Source of the DNA: JBEKYD01 sp052148435
GTDB lineage: Bacteria > Acidobacteriota > Terriglobia > Bryobacterales > Bryobacteraceae
Assembly: GCA_052148435.1 (NCBI GenBank)
Contig: JBKQIF010000024.1
Span: forward strand, 1 to 64,000
Length of the DNA: 64,000 nucleotides
Direction: 5' to 3'
A program made the position numbers and the translations under genes. Shown here one piece after another: positions 24,769-34,600 of this stretch (positions are counted from its first letter, which is position 1; every line of letters starts with the position of its first letter). The notes beneath the pieces are model-generated. The model was given only the letters and a program-made list of their open reading frames with translations. It made no database searches and was not told where the DNA came from.

Positions 24769-25554
24769 ATGCCGCGCCGCATTCTGATCCGCCTCGCCTA
24801 CGACGGCGGCGGATTTCATGGCTGGCAGGTGCAGCCCGGCCTTCCGACCATTCAAGGAACGCTGGAAGAGATCCTCTCGAACATGGAAGGCCGGCCGGTG
24901 CAAGTGGCGGGATCGGGCCGTACCGACGCCGGCGTGCACGCCCTGGAGCAGGTTGCCGCCTTCAGCCTCGATAATCCCATTCCGCTGCCTAACCTGGAAC
25001 GCGCCTTCAACCGCCTGCTGCCGCCCGCCATCCGCATTCTCTCCGCCGCGGAAGCGGCGCCCGGGTTTCATCCGCGTTTCGACGCCCAAGCCAAAACCTA
25101 CGAATACCGCATCGTGCGCAGCCCGGTATGCAGCCCGTTCGAATGGCCCTACGTGCACCAATATCCTTATCCGCTGGACGAGGCGAGGATGGCGCGGCTG
25201 GCCGAAGTCTTCACCGGCGAGCACGATTTCTCGGCTTTCGCGGCCGCCGACGAGCGTGACGCGCCGGGACGCTCGAAGGTCCGCACGATTTTCTCCTCGG
25301 CGCTGGAACGCGCGCCCGGCCGCCTCACGTACCGCATCCGGGGCAGCGGATTTCTGAAACACATGGTGCGCAACCTGGTGGGCACGCTCATCGAAGCCGG
25401 CCGGGGAAATCTCGACGCGGAGGCGTTCCCGACCCGCTCCGGCCCGACAGCGCCCGCCAAAGGCCTCTTTCTGGTCTCGGTGGAGTACCCGCCGGCGACC
25501 GATAGCCAGCGAACCGGAAACAGCGGGTACAATGGGCTTGAAGACGATGACTAA
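24769..25554 (+). CDS. truA: tRNA pseudouridine(38-40) synthase TruA
   Basis: 261 residues. LIRLAYDGGGFHGWQVQPG and the catalytic GRTDAGVHAL (Asp nucleophile) are definitive, and FLKHMVRNLVGTLIEAG is the conserved C-terminal RNA-contact motif. It converts U38-U40 of the tRNA anticodon arm to pseudouridine. Its 3' end overlaps the BON gene. Confidence 0.96.
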   Translation: MPRRILIRLAYDGGGFHGWQVQPGLPTIQGTLEEILSNMEGRPVQVAGSGRTDAGVHALEQVAAFSLDNPIPLPNLERAFNRLLPPAIRILSAAEAAPGFHPRFDAQAKTYEYRIVRSPVCSPFEWPYVHQYPYPLDEARMARLAEVFTGEHDFSAFAAADERDAPGRSKVRTIFSSALERAPGRLTYRIRGSGFLKHMVRNLVGTLIEAGRGNLDAEAFPTRSGPTAPAKGLFLVSVEYPPATDSQRTGNSGYNGLEDDD

Positions 25555-25843
25555 ACTTATCGGTAGTCTGCTGGCTCTATCGGCCGTATTCTGCCTCATC
25601 CTGCAGGCTGACCAACCCAAGAGCGACGACGTGATCGTGGATCAGGTTCGCATCAAGCTCACTTCCGACCCGATCGTCAAGGGCGGCACCATTGAGGTGA
25701 ATTCGCAGCAGGGCATCGTCACCCTTACCGGCGCCGTGGGCACCAAGAGGCAGAAGGACCGCGCGGCTTCCATCGCAAAGAAGGTGAAGGGCGTCAAACA
25801 GGTGCAGAATAACCTGGTGGTGCAGAAGACCCTGAACCAATGA
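25547..25843 (+). CDS. Exported BON-domain protein
   Basis: 98 residues starting MTKLIGSLLALSAVFCLILQ, a signal peptide, followed by a single BON domain (VDQVRIKLTSDPIVKGGTI, then VTLTGAVGTKRQKDRAASI and VKGVKQVQNNLVV). BON domains bind membranes or other periplasmic proteins and are found in osmotic-shock proteins such as OsmY. An ATG five codons earlier (25532) is possible. It overlaps truA by 8 bases and the next gene by ATGA. Confidence 0.82.
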   Translation: MTKLIGSLLALSAVFCLILQADQPKSDDVIVDQVRIKLTSDPIVKGGTIEVNSQQGIVTLTGAVGTKRQKDRAASIAKKVKGVKQVQNNLVVQKTLNQ

Positions 25844-26712
25844 CGCGGGCGGCGGCCGGTTGGCTGGCGGCAGCGGCGCTGGCGGCAGCTCTCGCGGGCC
25901 AGGATTTTACCCTGTTCCATACGGAGCTGGTCGCCAAAGGGTACGTCTTCACCCAGGGACCCGCGTGGTCCAGGCAGGGGTTCCTGATTTTCAGCGACAC
26001 GCCTTCCGACCAATTGCTGCAGTGGACACCCGGCCGCGATCCGGTGGTGTTTCGCGAGGACGCCCACGGCCCCTGCGGCAACGCCTTCGACTCCGAGGGC
26101 CGATTGTATACCTGCGAATCCCGGGCCCGCCGCGTCACCCGCACGGAAAAAGATGGCGCCGTCACAGTGGTCGCCGAGCGCTGGGAGGGCAAACGGCTCA
26201 ATGCGCCGGCGCAGATCGCGATCTCGCGGAACGATCACGTTTACTTCACCGACCCGGCCTTTTCCAGCCAGTCGGAGCACCGCGAGCTGGATTTTCACGG
26301 TGTATACCACCTGCCGCCGCGCGGGCCCATGAAGCTGGTGGCACGCGTTTCCACCCGCCCCACCGGGATCGCGCTCTCCCCCAACGGCCGCTTGCTCTAC
26401 GTGGCCAACGCCGACGAACGCACCGTGGTGGCGTACGACCTGGACCGCGCCGGCGACGCCGCGGGCCAGCGAGTCCTGATATCCGGCGTCGACGGCGTGC
26501 CCGGCGGCATGCGCGTAGACGAAAAGGGCAATCTCTACGTGGCGGCCAAGGGAGTGGCTATCTACAACCCCGAAGGCAAACTGCTGCACACCATCCCGAC
26601 GCACGAGGGGGCATCCAACTGCGCTTTCGGTGAAGCCGACGGGCAGTCGCTGTTCATCACCGCGCGCGGCAATGTTTACCGCGTCCGCCTGGACGCCAAA
26701 GAGGAGAATTAG
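25840..26712 (+). CDS. Exported SMP-30/gluconolactonase-like beta-propeller
   Basis: 290 residues. A signal peptide (AAAALAAALAG) precedes a six-bladed SMP-30/LRE-type propeller: GPAWSRQGFLIFSDTPSDQL, CGNAFDSEGRLYTCE, ISRNDHVYFTDPAF, PTGIALSPNGRLLYVANAD and DGVPGGMRVDEKGNLYVAAK are the blade landmarks with metal-site positions. Family members hydrolyse sugar lactones such as gluconolactone. The start overlaps the BON stop (ATGA), so the two are coupled. Confidence 0.85.
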   Translation: MTRAAAGWLAAAALAAALAGQDFTLFHTELVAKGYVFTQGPAWSRQGFLIFSDTPSDQLLQWTPGRDPVVFREDAHGPCGNAFDSEGRLYTCESRARRVTRTEKDGAVTVVAERWEGKRLNAPAQIAISRNDHVYFTDPAFSSQSEHRELDFHGVYHLPPRGPMKLVARVSTRPTGIALSPNGRLLYVANADERTVVAYDLDRAGDAAGQRVLISGVDGVPGGMRVDEKGNLYVAAKGVAIYNPEGKLLHTIPTHEGASNCAFGEADGQSLFITARGNVYRVRLDAKEEN

Positions 26713-26713
26713 A

Positions 26714-26821
26714 GTGGCACGGATTTTAGTCTTTGACTGGCGTTGGCACATTTTTCACAGGCTAAAGCCTGTGCCGCCTCCGACCGGCAGCGTGTCGGTT
26801 ATGGTGGCACAGACTTTAGTC
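26714..26821. repeat. Direct-repeat-flanked palindromic element
   Basis: GTGGCACGGATTTTAGTC (26714-26731) recurs as GTGGCACAGACTTTAGTC (26804-26821), 90 bp apart. Between them CACAGGCT-AA-AGCCTGTG (26756-26773) is a perfect palindrome. The layout resembles a BIME or MITE-type intergenic element. Confidence 0.6.
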
Positions 26822-26845
26822 CGTGAGTTTGAGGCTTCGAATTAA

Positions 26846-27304
26846 GTGAGCCGTACCGGCGCGAGAGACAACCGCCGCTACCCCAAACGCCCCATGGTGG
26901 GCGTAGGCGCGATCATGATTCGCAGCGACCGCATCCTGATGGCGCGGCGCGGCAAGATTCCGTTGAAAGGCTGGTGGTCGCTGCCCGGCGGAGCGCTCGA
27001 AACCGGCGAACTGCTGGAAGACGGCATACGCCGTGAGGTGCGCGAGGAAACCGGCCTGGAAGTGAAGCCGGTCCGCATGTTCCAGCTCTTCGAACGGATC
27101 ATGCGAGACTCCGCCGGCGCGGTGGAATACCATTATGTGCTGGTGGACTACCTGTGCCGCATCGTGGGCGGAAGCCTGCAGGCGGGCGACGACGTAGCCG
27201 AAGTGGCATGGGTCCGCCGCCGCGACCTGCCGGCCCTCCAAATCACCGAAGGCACGCTGGGAGTTATCGAGAGCGCCTTCAGAAAGCGTAAGCATGCGCG
27301 ATAG
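26846..27304 (+). CDS. Nudix hydrolase
   Basis: 152 residues from a GTG; an ATG 16 codons in (26894) is an alternative. The Nudix box GALETGELLEDGIRREVREE then TGLEV fits GX5EX7REUXEEXGU. GWWSLPGG before it is typical of the MutT/ADP-ribose-pyrophosphatase group. Substrate unknown. It follows a repeat-filled gap and so probably has its own promoter. Confidence 0.9.
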   Translation: MSRTGARDNRRYPKRPMVGVGAIMIRSDRILMARRGKIPLKGWWSLPGGALETGELLEDGIRREVREETGLEVKPVRMFQLFERIMRDSAGAVEYHYVLVDYLCRIVGGSLQAGDDVAEVAWVRRRDLPALQITEGTLGVIESAFRKRKHAR

Positions 27305-27333
27305 CTCAGTGCATGGTTTCGGACGTCGAGTGG

Positions 27334-27420
27334 CGTCCTCGGATGCAACCGCTCCCTCACGGTCGCGGCTCGGAAATGCGCGAGTCCGAGCCGCGACCGT
27401 GAGGGAGCGGTTGCCGGACG
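27334..27420. repeat. Long GC-rich palindrome with 29-bp perfect arms
   Basis: Arms at 27346-27374 and 27385-27413 are exact inverse copies around a 10-base loop, and pairing extends weakly outwards (CGTCC with GGACG). Diverged arm copies occur at 8354-8422. It lies between convergently spaced plus-strand genes (Nudix and mutS2). Confidence 0.75.
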
Positions 27421-27468
27421 CGCGGCCATACTTGCGAGAGTGAATACTTAGCGCCCGGTTTCTAACTC

Positions 27469-29844
27469 ATGCAGACTAGCGCCAATCTCCTGGAATTCGA
27501 AGCTCTGCGGGAACTGCTCGGCCGCTACGTGGCCAGCCCGTTGGGCGCGGCCGAACTGGCGGTGCTGGAGCCGCACACGGATCGCGCACTCCTCGAAGCC
27601 GGCCTGGCCGAAGCCGGCGAAGCGATTCAATACCAGCGCACCTCGATCCGTCTGCAGTTTGGCGGCTTGCCGGACGTGACCGAGGCGGTCCACAAGCTTC
27701 ACATCGAAGGCGCCGCGCTGGAACCCCGCGAAATTTCGGATCTCTACGCCCTGCTGGACCGCGCGGCCGACGCCAAATCGCTCCTCCTGGCAGCGGCCGA
27801 ACGCTTCCCGCGGCTATCCGCGCGCGCCCGCTCGATCGGCGATTTTCGTCTGCTGCTGCGCGAGCTGAGCGGCAAGATCCTGCTCGATGGGAGCGTCGCC
27901 GACGGCGCCAGCGTCGCCCTGGCCCGCATCCGCCGCGAGAAAGAGCGCCAGAAAAAGGCCATCCAGGAGTCCCTGGAACGATTCCTCAAAGCCCACCGCG
28001 AGGAAGGCGTGCTGCAGGAGGAGTTCGTTACCATCCGCAACGAACGCTACGTGGTTCCGGTCATCAGCGGACAGCGGCGCAAGCTGGATGGGGTGATTCA
28101 CGGCGCCAGTTCCAGCGGCCATACGCTGTTCATCGAGCCGCTCGAAACCATCGAGCTGAATAACGATCTGGTGCGGCTGGACGAGGAGGAAGCCAGAGAA
28201 GTACAGCGCGTTCTGCGCGAGCTTACCGACCGCCTGCGCGGCCACGCCGATTCCATTCGCCAGACCCGCACCACCATGGGCGCGCTGGAGCTGATTTTCG
28301 CCAAGGCCCGCTTCGCGGTGGAATTCGATTGCGCCATTCCCCGCTTCGGCGCGCGGCTGCTGCTGCGCGACGCCCGCCATCCGCTGCTGGAGGACGTGCT
28401 CCGCAAGCGCGCCGCGCACGCGGTGCCGATCACGCTGGAGCTGACACGCGAAGCCGGCACGCTGCTCATCAGCGGGCCCAATACCGGCGGCAAAACGGTC
28501 ACGCTGAAAACCATCGGCCTACTGAGCCTGATGGCGCAGGCCGCCCTGCCGGTGCCCGCCGCCGAAGCCGAATTCCCGCTGTTCGACCGGGTGCTGGCAG
28601 ACATCGGCGATTACCAATCCATCCAGGAAAGCCTGAGCACATTTTCCGCCCACATCTCGCGCATTCGGGAGATGGCGTTGGACGTGACGCCGGAGTCGCT
28701 GGTACTGCTCGACGAGCTGGGCTCGGCTACCGACCCGGAGGAGGGCGGCGCGCTGGGGGTCGCCATCGTGGAACACTTCCGCGCGGCCGGGGCATTTACG
28801 GTGGTTTCCACCCATCTGCTGGCGCTGAAGATTTACGCCGCCGGTACCCCGGGGGTGGTCAATGGCTCGGTGGGCTTCGACGAGGAAACGCTCGCGCCCA
28901 CGTTTCGCCTGCGGCTGGGGCTGCCGGGTAAATCGGCGGGTCTGGAAATCGCCACCCGCCTGGGCATGCCCGAAGACATCATGCGGCGCGCCCGCGCTTC
29001 CCTGAGCGATCGGGAGCGGGACGTGACCCGCTTCCTGGGCGAGCTCGAAAAGCGCATCGAAACCACCCAGGCGCTGGAGCAATCGCTACGCCAAAAGCTG
29101 GGCGACCTGGAGCGCCGCGAGAAAGAACTGGAGCGTGAGTGGGAAAAGCGGGAGACGGCCAAGCTGAAAGAGCTGGAACGCCGCACCGAACAGGCCCTGG
29201 CGCGTTTCGAAGAGCAGGCCCAGGACACCATCGGCAAGATCGGCCAGGGCGCCGACCGCCGCAAGGCCGAGCAGGATGCCCAGCGCCGCGTGTCGAAAAC
29301 CAAGCGCGAGCTGCGCGAAGAATTCGCCGCCACCGTATTGAATACGGAAGACGACGCGCGCCAGGGAAACATCGCCCCACCGAAGGTGGAAGAAGGCGTG
29401 CGGGTGCGCCTGCGCGACGTGCGCGAGCCGGCGCGGGTGCGCCGCCTGCTGTCGAACGGCCGGCTGGAAGTGGAAGCCGGCTTTCTGAAGATGCAGGTAT
29501 CGATCGACGACGTGCTGGAGGTGCTGCCGGAGGCCGCGGCGCCCGCCGCGAAGCTGCCCCGCAACGTGACCTTCCGCCCGGCGCCCGAGTTGGCGCCGGT
29601 GCACCAGGAAATCAACGTGATCGGCCAGCACGCCGAAGAAGCGCGCGACCTGGTGGATGAATTCCTGGACCGCGCCGTCATGGCTACGGCCTCGCGCGTC
29701 CGCATCGTCCATGGTTACGGCATGGGCGTGCTGCGCAAAACCATTCACGAGTTACTAAGTCATCACCCGCACGTGAGTAAGTTCTACCCCGCCCCCCAAC
29801 ACGAAGGCGGCGCTGGGGCGACCATCGTGGAATTGCGGGAGTAG
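27469..29844 (+). CDS. mutS2: MutS2 family protein with Smr domain
   Basis: 791 residues. The N-terminal MutS core and clamp helices lead to the ABC ATPase with Walker A GPNTGGKT (336-343), DIGDYQSIQESLSTFS and LVLLDELGSATDPEEG (Walker B). A long coiled coil (about 515-640) and a C-terminal Smr domain (IVHGYGMGVLRKTIHELL...GATIVELRE) follow. MutS2 suppresses recombination or rescues collided ribosomes, depending on the organism. No mismatch-recognition domain I is present, as expected. Confidence 0.95.
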   Translation: MQTSANLLEFEALRELLGRYVASPLGAAELAVLEPHTDRALLEAGLAEAGEAIQYQRTSIRLQFGGLPDVTEAVHKLHIEGAALEPREISDLYALLDRAADAKSLLLAAAERFPRLSARARSIGDFRLLLRELSGKILLDGSVADGASVALARIRREKERQKKAIQESLERFLKAHREEGVLQEEFVTIRNERYVVPVISGQRRKLDGVIHGASSSGHTLFIEPLETIELNNDLVRLDEEEAREVQRVLRELTDRLRGHADSIRQTRTTMGALELIFAKARFAVEFDCAIPRFGARLLLRDARHPLLEDVLRKRAAHAVPITLELTREAGTLLISGPNTGGKTVTLKTIGLLSLMAQAALPVPAAEAEFPLFDRVLADIGDYQSIQESLSTFSAHISRIREMALDVTPESLVLLDELGSATDPEEGGALGVAIVEHFRAAGAFTVVSTHLLALKIYAAGTPGVVNGSVGFDEETLAPTFRLRLGLPGKSAGLEIATRLGMPEDIMRRARASLSDRERDVTRFLGELEKRIETTQALEQSLRQKLGDLERREKELEREWEKRETAKLKELERRTEQALARFEEQAQDTIGKIGQGADRRKAEQDAQRRVSKTKRELREEFAATVLNTEDDARQGNIAPPKVEEGVRVRLRDVREPARVRRLLSNGRLEVEAGFLKMQVSIDDVLEVLPEAAAPAAKLPRNVTFRPAPELAPVHQEINVIGQHAEEARDLVDEFLDRAVMATASRVRIVHGYGMGVLRKTIHELLSHHPHVSKFYPAPQHEGGAGATIVELRE

Positions 29845-29936
29845 GACAGTCCTCCCGGCCTGTCGCTGCGCGCAGGTGTCACTGCCCGGTTAGAGCGGCC
29901 GCCTGACAGACGACGCAAAGCGATCGTCTGTCCTAC
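29841..29936. repeat. GTAGGACAG inverted repeat after mutS2
   Basis: GTAGGACAG (29841-29849) pairs with CTGTCCTAC (29928-29936); the loop has a second, imperfect CAGACGACG...CGATCGTCTG stem. It belongs to the GGGACAG family and overlaps the mutS2 stop, separating two convergent genes. Confidence 0.6.
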
Positions 29937-29938
29937 CC

Positions 29939-31621
29939 CTATCGATACGGCGTCAACAGCGGCGGCCTGGCGTCCGGCTCGCAAAGCCAGACCGTGCGCG
30001 CCGGGTAATAGGCGCGCAGCTTTCGATCTTCCTCGGGGCCGAGATCGGCTGCCCAAACCACGGCGGCGGCGTCGATGGCGGCGGCGTTGTGAATCCATTC
30101 GTGGAACTGATGCTGCCCGCCGTAGCGGACGAACACCAACTGCTTTCCGGGCTGGCCGGCCAGTTCCGAGGCGATGCGGATGCGGCCTTCGGGGTCGCCG
30201 TATCCGATGAAGTCGGCGGCGTCGTACTGTCCCGCGGCCATGAGCAGTGGCTGGCTGCCGCAGTGCATACCGTACCAGAACACGAAGTGCGCGGCGCAGA
30301 AGAACGCCACCAGGCGCGCAGCTTCGGCGCCCACCGCGCGATCGCGAATGGTCCAACGGCTGAGGCGCTCCAGCGCGATGATCGCGAACAGCACAAACAG
30401 ACAGGCGAGTGCGGCGACATAGTGCGGATAGAAATAAGGATAGAAGCCCGTGCCAAGCGCGAAAACGGCCACCGAAGCCGCCGCCCAGGCGAATCGAAAT
30501 TCACGCAGAGCGAACAGAAACGCCGGCAGCGCGAGAAGCAGCGCCGGATAAAAGAAGAAGCGATAGAAATGCAGGCGCTCGCCCAGCCGTTCCGCCAGCG
30601 GCATGGCGGCGGCTTCGTCGTGAATCAGCGACTGCGCGCGGTAATCGAGCGCCTGCTCCGCGGTGAGCGCGCGGCGCGGCACGGGGTTGGCTTGAAAGCT
30701 GAATGTGGCCGGGACGCCGTATTGATCGCGGCTGAGCTGGTACGGCATGGTGGCGAAGCTTCCGGTGACGGCGTAATTGTGGGCCAGCATCAGCAGCACG
30801 GCGGGAGCGAACGCGGCGCCGCACCAGGCAGCGCAGGGCTTCCAACCGTCGCGCAAACCCCATGCGGCATAGACCAAAGCGCAGAGGGCCAGCAGCAGAA
30901 ACTCGAACGGCCGCGTGAGCAGAGCGAGGCCTAAGCCGGCGCCCAGGAGCGCCGCGTCGCGCCGGCGGCCGGCGGCTCTAATTCGCGGCAGCGCGCCAAA
31001 TACCAGGCAGCCCGCCACGGCGCCCACCGCGCCGCCCCAATACAGGTTCATCCATTGATTCAGCGGGCCGAATTCGGCTACCGCCGCGAGGCCGCCCGTG
31101 AGCGCCCAACCCGGCGTGGTCCAGGCCCGCAGCATCCAGAAGCACAGCGCGCAGAACGCCGCCACCGGCAGCACCACTCCCGCCCACGGATGGCCCAGAA
31201 CGGCCCAGCCGAAAGCCAACGCCAGGCCCTGGCCGGGCGGGAAAATGGCGCTGTAACCCGGCTCCTGCAGCACGAACACGGCTTCGAAGAATCGATGCAG
31301 CGGATGCACCGGGTTGGCCAGGCGCAAGTGGCGCAGCGTATCGGCCAGCAGCAGGTAGGCGAAATCGTCCGCGCCGGCCGGCGTGGGGGCGGGGAAGCGC
31401 GGCACCAGAGCCAAACGCAGCAGCACCGGAAGCGCGGCCAGCAGCAACATGCTCCAGCGCGTGTGCGACGCGAGGCGCAGCGCCAGCGGCTGAAGCCGCG
31501 CGAAGCCGATGGCGCAGACCGCCAGCAGCAGCGTAAGCGCCAGCAGGAGAAAATCGCTCACGCCGAAGCCCAGCGGATTGTGCAAGGGCAGAAACGAGCG
31601 GAACAGATCGAACAGAAACAT
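29939..31621 (-). CDS. Polytopic membrane protein, GT-C glycosyltransferase-like
   Basis: 560 residues with about ten predicted hydrophobic helices. After the first two, a DD pair (GADDFAYLLLADTLRHLRL) sits at the expected periplasmic loop of GT-C enzymes (the acidic catalytic position), and AIFPPGQGLALAFGW follows. GT-C proteins use polyprenyl-phosphate sugars in the periplasm. The C-terminal 90 residues are soluble. No sequence family can be named with confidence, but the layout matches ArnT/PMT-like proteins of bacteria. It lies 12 bases downstream of the Asp-box gene. Confidence 0.65.
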   Translation of the reverse strand: MFLFDLFRSFLPLHNPLGFGVSDFLLLALTLLLAVCAIGFARLQPLALRLASHTRWSMLLLAALPVLLRLALVPRFPAPTPAGADDFAYLLLADTLRHLRLANPVHPLHRFFEAVFVLQEPGYSAIFPPGQGLALAFGWAVLGHPWAGVVLPVAAFCALCFWMLRAWTTPGWALTGGLAAVAEFGPLNQWMNLYWGGAVGAVAGCLVFGALPRIRAAGRRRDAALLGAGLGLALLTRPFEFLLLALCALVYAAWGLRDGWKPCAAWCGAAFAPAVLLMLAHNYAVTGSFATMPYQLSRDQYGVPATFSFQANPVPRRALTAEQALDYRAQSLIHDEAAAMPLAERLGERLHFYRFFFYPALLLALPAFLFALREFRFAWAAASVAVFALGTGFYPYFYPHYVAALACLFVLFAIIALERLSRWTIRDRAVGAEAARLVAFFCAAHFVFWYGMHCGSQPLLMAAGQYDAADFIGYGDPEGRIRIASELAGQPGKQLVFVRYGGQHQFHEWIHNAAAIDAAAVVWAADLGPEEDRKLRAYYPARTVWLCEPDARPPLLTPYR

Positions 31622-31633
31622 CGGATGTTCAGG

Positions 31634-34600
31634 CTACTTCCGGTTCCCCACTTCCACCACCGGGATTTTTTGCCTTTCCGCGGTGCGGGTGAATCCGGTC
31701 AGGTCGACGCTCAGAATCTTGTCCCACTGGTTCAACTGCTCTTGCAGCTTGCCGCTCAATTCGGCGAAAAGCCGCTGCTGGCCGTCGGTGGGCGGGGCGT
31801 CGGCGCCATCGACGCCCCAACTCAGGGAGATGAGCTGCTCGTCGATCATGGTGGGATAGCGCAGGTCGCCTTCGGTGCTTTTCATGCGGGTCTGGATGAC
31901 GTTTTCTTCCACCGCGCCGATCTTCTTCAGCAACTCTTCCGCCAGCGGCTTCAGCGGCTGCCAGGCCGCGGCGTTCCGGTAGCGCGCGCCCAGCGCGTTC
32001 AACTGGGCGCGCAGATCGCGGATTTCGTTCACGGCGCGGTGCAGGGAGGTCAGCCGGCGGGCCAGGTCGCGCTCCAGTTCGAACTGCTTTTCGAGTTCCT
32101 CGGGCGTCGAGTGCATGCGCGGGTCCAGGCGAAGCTCCAGCGGCGCCGTTTGGCCCTTGCCGGCTACCGTGAGCCGCACCTGGTAATTTCCCGGCAGCGC
32201 CATGGGCCCCTTGGGCGGGATGTCGCTTTCATAGAAGGTTCCGGGCACCGTCACCGGATCCTCGTGCCGCAGGTTCCAATAGAAGCGATTCAGCCCCGCT
32301 TCGGCCGGCAACACTTCGCTCGGGTGCTGCACGTCGGGCCATTCGGCCGGACCGGCGGCTTCGGTCTTCTTGACACTGGAGTAACTCTTGACTAAGTTGC
32401 CTTCGCCGTCGAGTATCTCGAGCTTCACTTCCTCCTTGGGTTTCGCTTTCAGATAGTAATAAACGATCGCTCCCGGCGGAGGATTCTCGCCCGCGGGCTG
32501 GCGCCGGTCCACTGAATCGGGAAAACGCAGGCGATAAGCCGGACGCGGGGGTACCAGCTTCGCGTCCGCCTCTACATCGCCGGGCGCCAGCTTGCGCAGC
32601 GGCGTGATGTCGTCCAGAATCCAGAAAGCCCGGCCGTGCGTGGCTACCACCAGGTCGTCGTCCTTCACCACCAGGTCGTGCACCGGAACGCTGGGCAGGT
32701 TGAGCTTCAGCTTCTGCCAGTGAGCGCCGTCGTCGAAGGAAATCCAAACGCCGGTCTCGGTTCCGGCATACAACAGCCCTTTGCTTTTGGGGTCTTCCCG
32801 CACCGCGTGTACGTAATCGCCCGCCGGAATGCCGTTCGAAATGCGCGTCCAGCTCTTGCCATAATCGGCGGTCTTGTAAATGTATGCCTCGAAATCGTCG
32901 AGCTTGTGGCGATCCACCGCCGCGTACGCGGTTCCGGCGTCGTGGGGCGAGGCGTCGATCAGGCTCACCAGGCTCCACTCAGGCATCTCGCGCGGCGTGA
33001 CCTTCTGCCAGGAAGCGCCGCCGTTGCGCGTGACGTGGATCAGGCCGTCGTCGCTGCCCGCCCATAACAGGCCCTTCTCCAGCGGCGATTCGGCCAGCGC
33101 GAAGATGGTGTCATAGTATTCGACGCTGGTGTTGTCCTTGGTAATCGGGCCGCCCGACGATTGCTGTTTGGATTTGTCGTTGCGCGTGAGGTCCGGGCTG
33201 ATCACGCTCCAGCTCTTGCCCTGGTTGGTGGTCTGGAAGACCACTTCGCCGGCCGTGTAGAGAACGTTGGCATCGTGCGGCGAAAACAGAATCGGCTGGG
33301 TCCATTGGAAGCGGTGCGGAAAATCGCCGTCTCCGTGGCCGGCAGAATTGACCGGCCAGGGCGAGATGTCGATGCCCTGTTCGTTCTTCTTATCGAAACG
33401 GGACACGCCGCCCTGCCCGGCGGAATAAACAATGTTGCCGTCGCGCGGGTCGGCCGCCATGAAAGCGCTCTCCGAGCCCGCCACTTCATACCAGTTGCGC
33501 AGGCCGATCAACCCGCTGTCGCTCCAACTGGCGATTGCCACGGGAGTGTTGTCCTGCTGCGCGCCGAACGCGTAATACGGGAAGCGATTATCCACCGCTA
33601 CGTGATAGAACTGCGCCGTCGGCTGGTTGAGCTGCGGGGTCCAGTTCTTGCCGCCGTCGATGGAAATGGTGGCGCCGCCATCGTCGCCGTTGATCATGCG
33701 CGACGGGTTGGCGGGATCGATCCACAACCCGTGGTGATCGCCGTGCGGCGCCGAAAGCAGGGTGAACGTCTTGCCCCCATCGGTGGAGCGGAACATTCCC
33801 GTGTTGAGCACGTACACCGTATCGCCGTTCTTCGGATCGGCGAAGACGTGGCTGAAATACCAGGCGCGCTGGCGGTAACGCTCGTCGTCGCTGACCAGTT
33901 CCCACTTATCGCCGCCATCGCCCGAGCGGAACAATCCGCCTTTCTCGGCTTCGATCAGGGCGTAGACCCGGCTGGAATCCCCGCCCGAAACCGACACCCC
34001 GATGCGTCCCAGCACCCCCTCCGGCAGCCCGTTTCCTTGGAGACGCTTCCAGGTGACGCCGCCGTCGGTGGAGCGATACAAACCGCTGCCGGGGCCGCCG
34101 CTGGTCATGGTCCATGGCTCGCGCTGGAATTGATACATGGCGGCGAAAACCACGCGCGGATTGGCGGGATCGAAAGCCAGGTCGGTGGCGCCGGTGCGGT
34201 CGTCGACGTAGAGAACCTTGGTCCAGCTCTGGCCGCCGTCGGTCGAGCGGAAAACCCCGCGCTCCTGGTTGGGGGCGAAGGCGTGGCCCATGGCAGCCAC
34301 CATGACGATGTCGGGATTGCGCGGATCCACGATTACCTGGGGGATCTGCCGCGTGTCGTGCAGGCCCAGGTTTTTCCAGGTCTTGCCGCCGTCGTTAGAA
34401 CGATATACGCCGTCGCCATAAGAGATGTCGCCGCGCAGGCAGCCTTCTCCCGTGCCGGCGTACACCACGTTCGGGTCCGACGGCGCCACGGCGAGGCTGC
34501 CTATGGACGATACCGGCTGCCGGTCGAACACCGGATTCCAGTGCGCCCCGCCATCCACGCTCTTCCACACGCCGCCCGCCGCCGCGCCGAAATAGTAGGT

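Noticed and set aside
27297..27370. tRNA-like start GCGCGATAGCTCAGT at the end of the Nudix gene
   Set aside because: No matching acceptor, anticodon or T arm; the following bases are the long palindrome.
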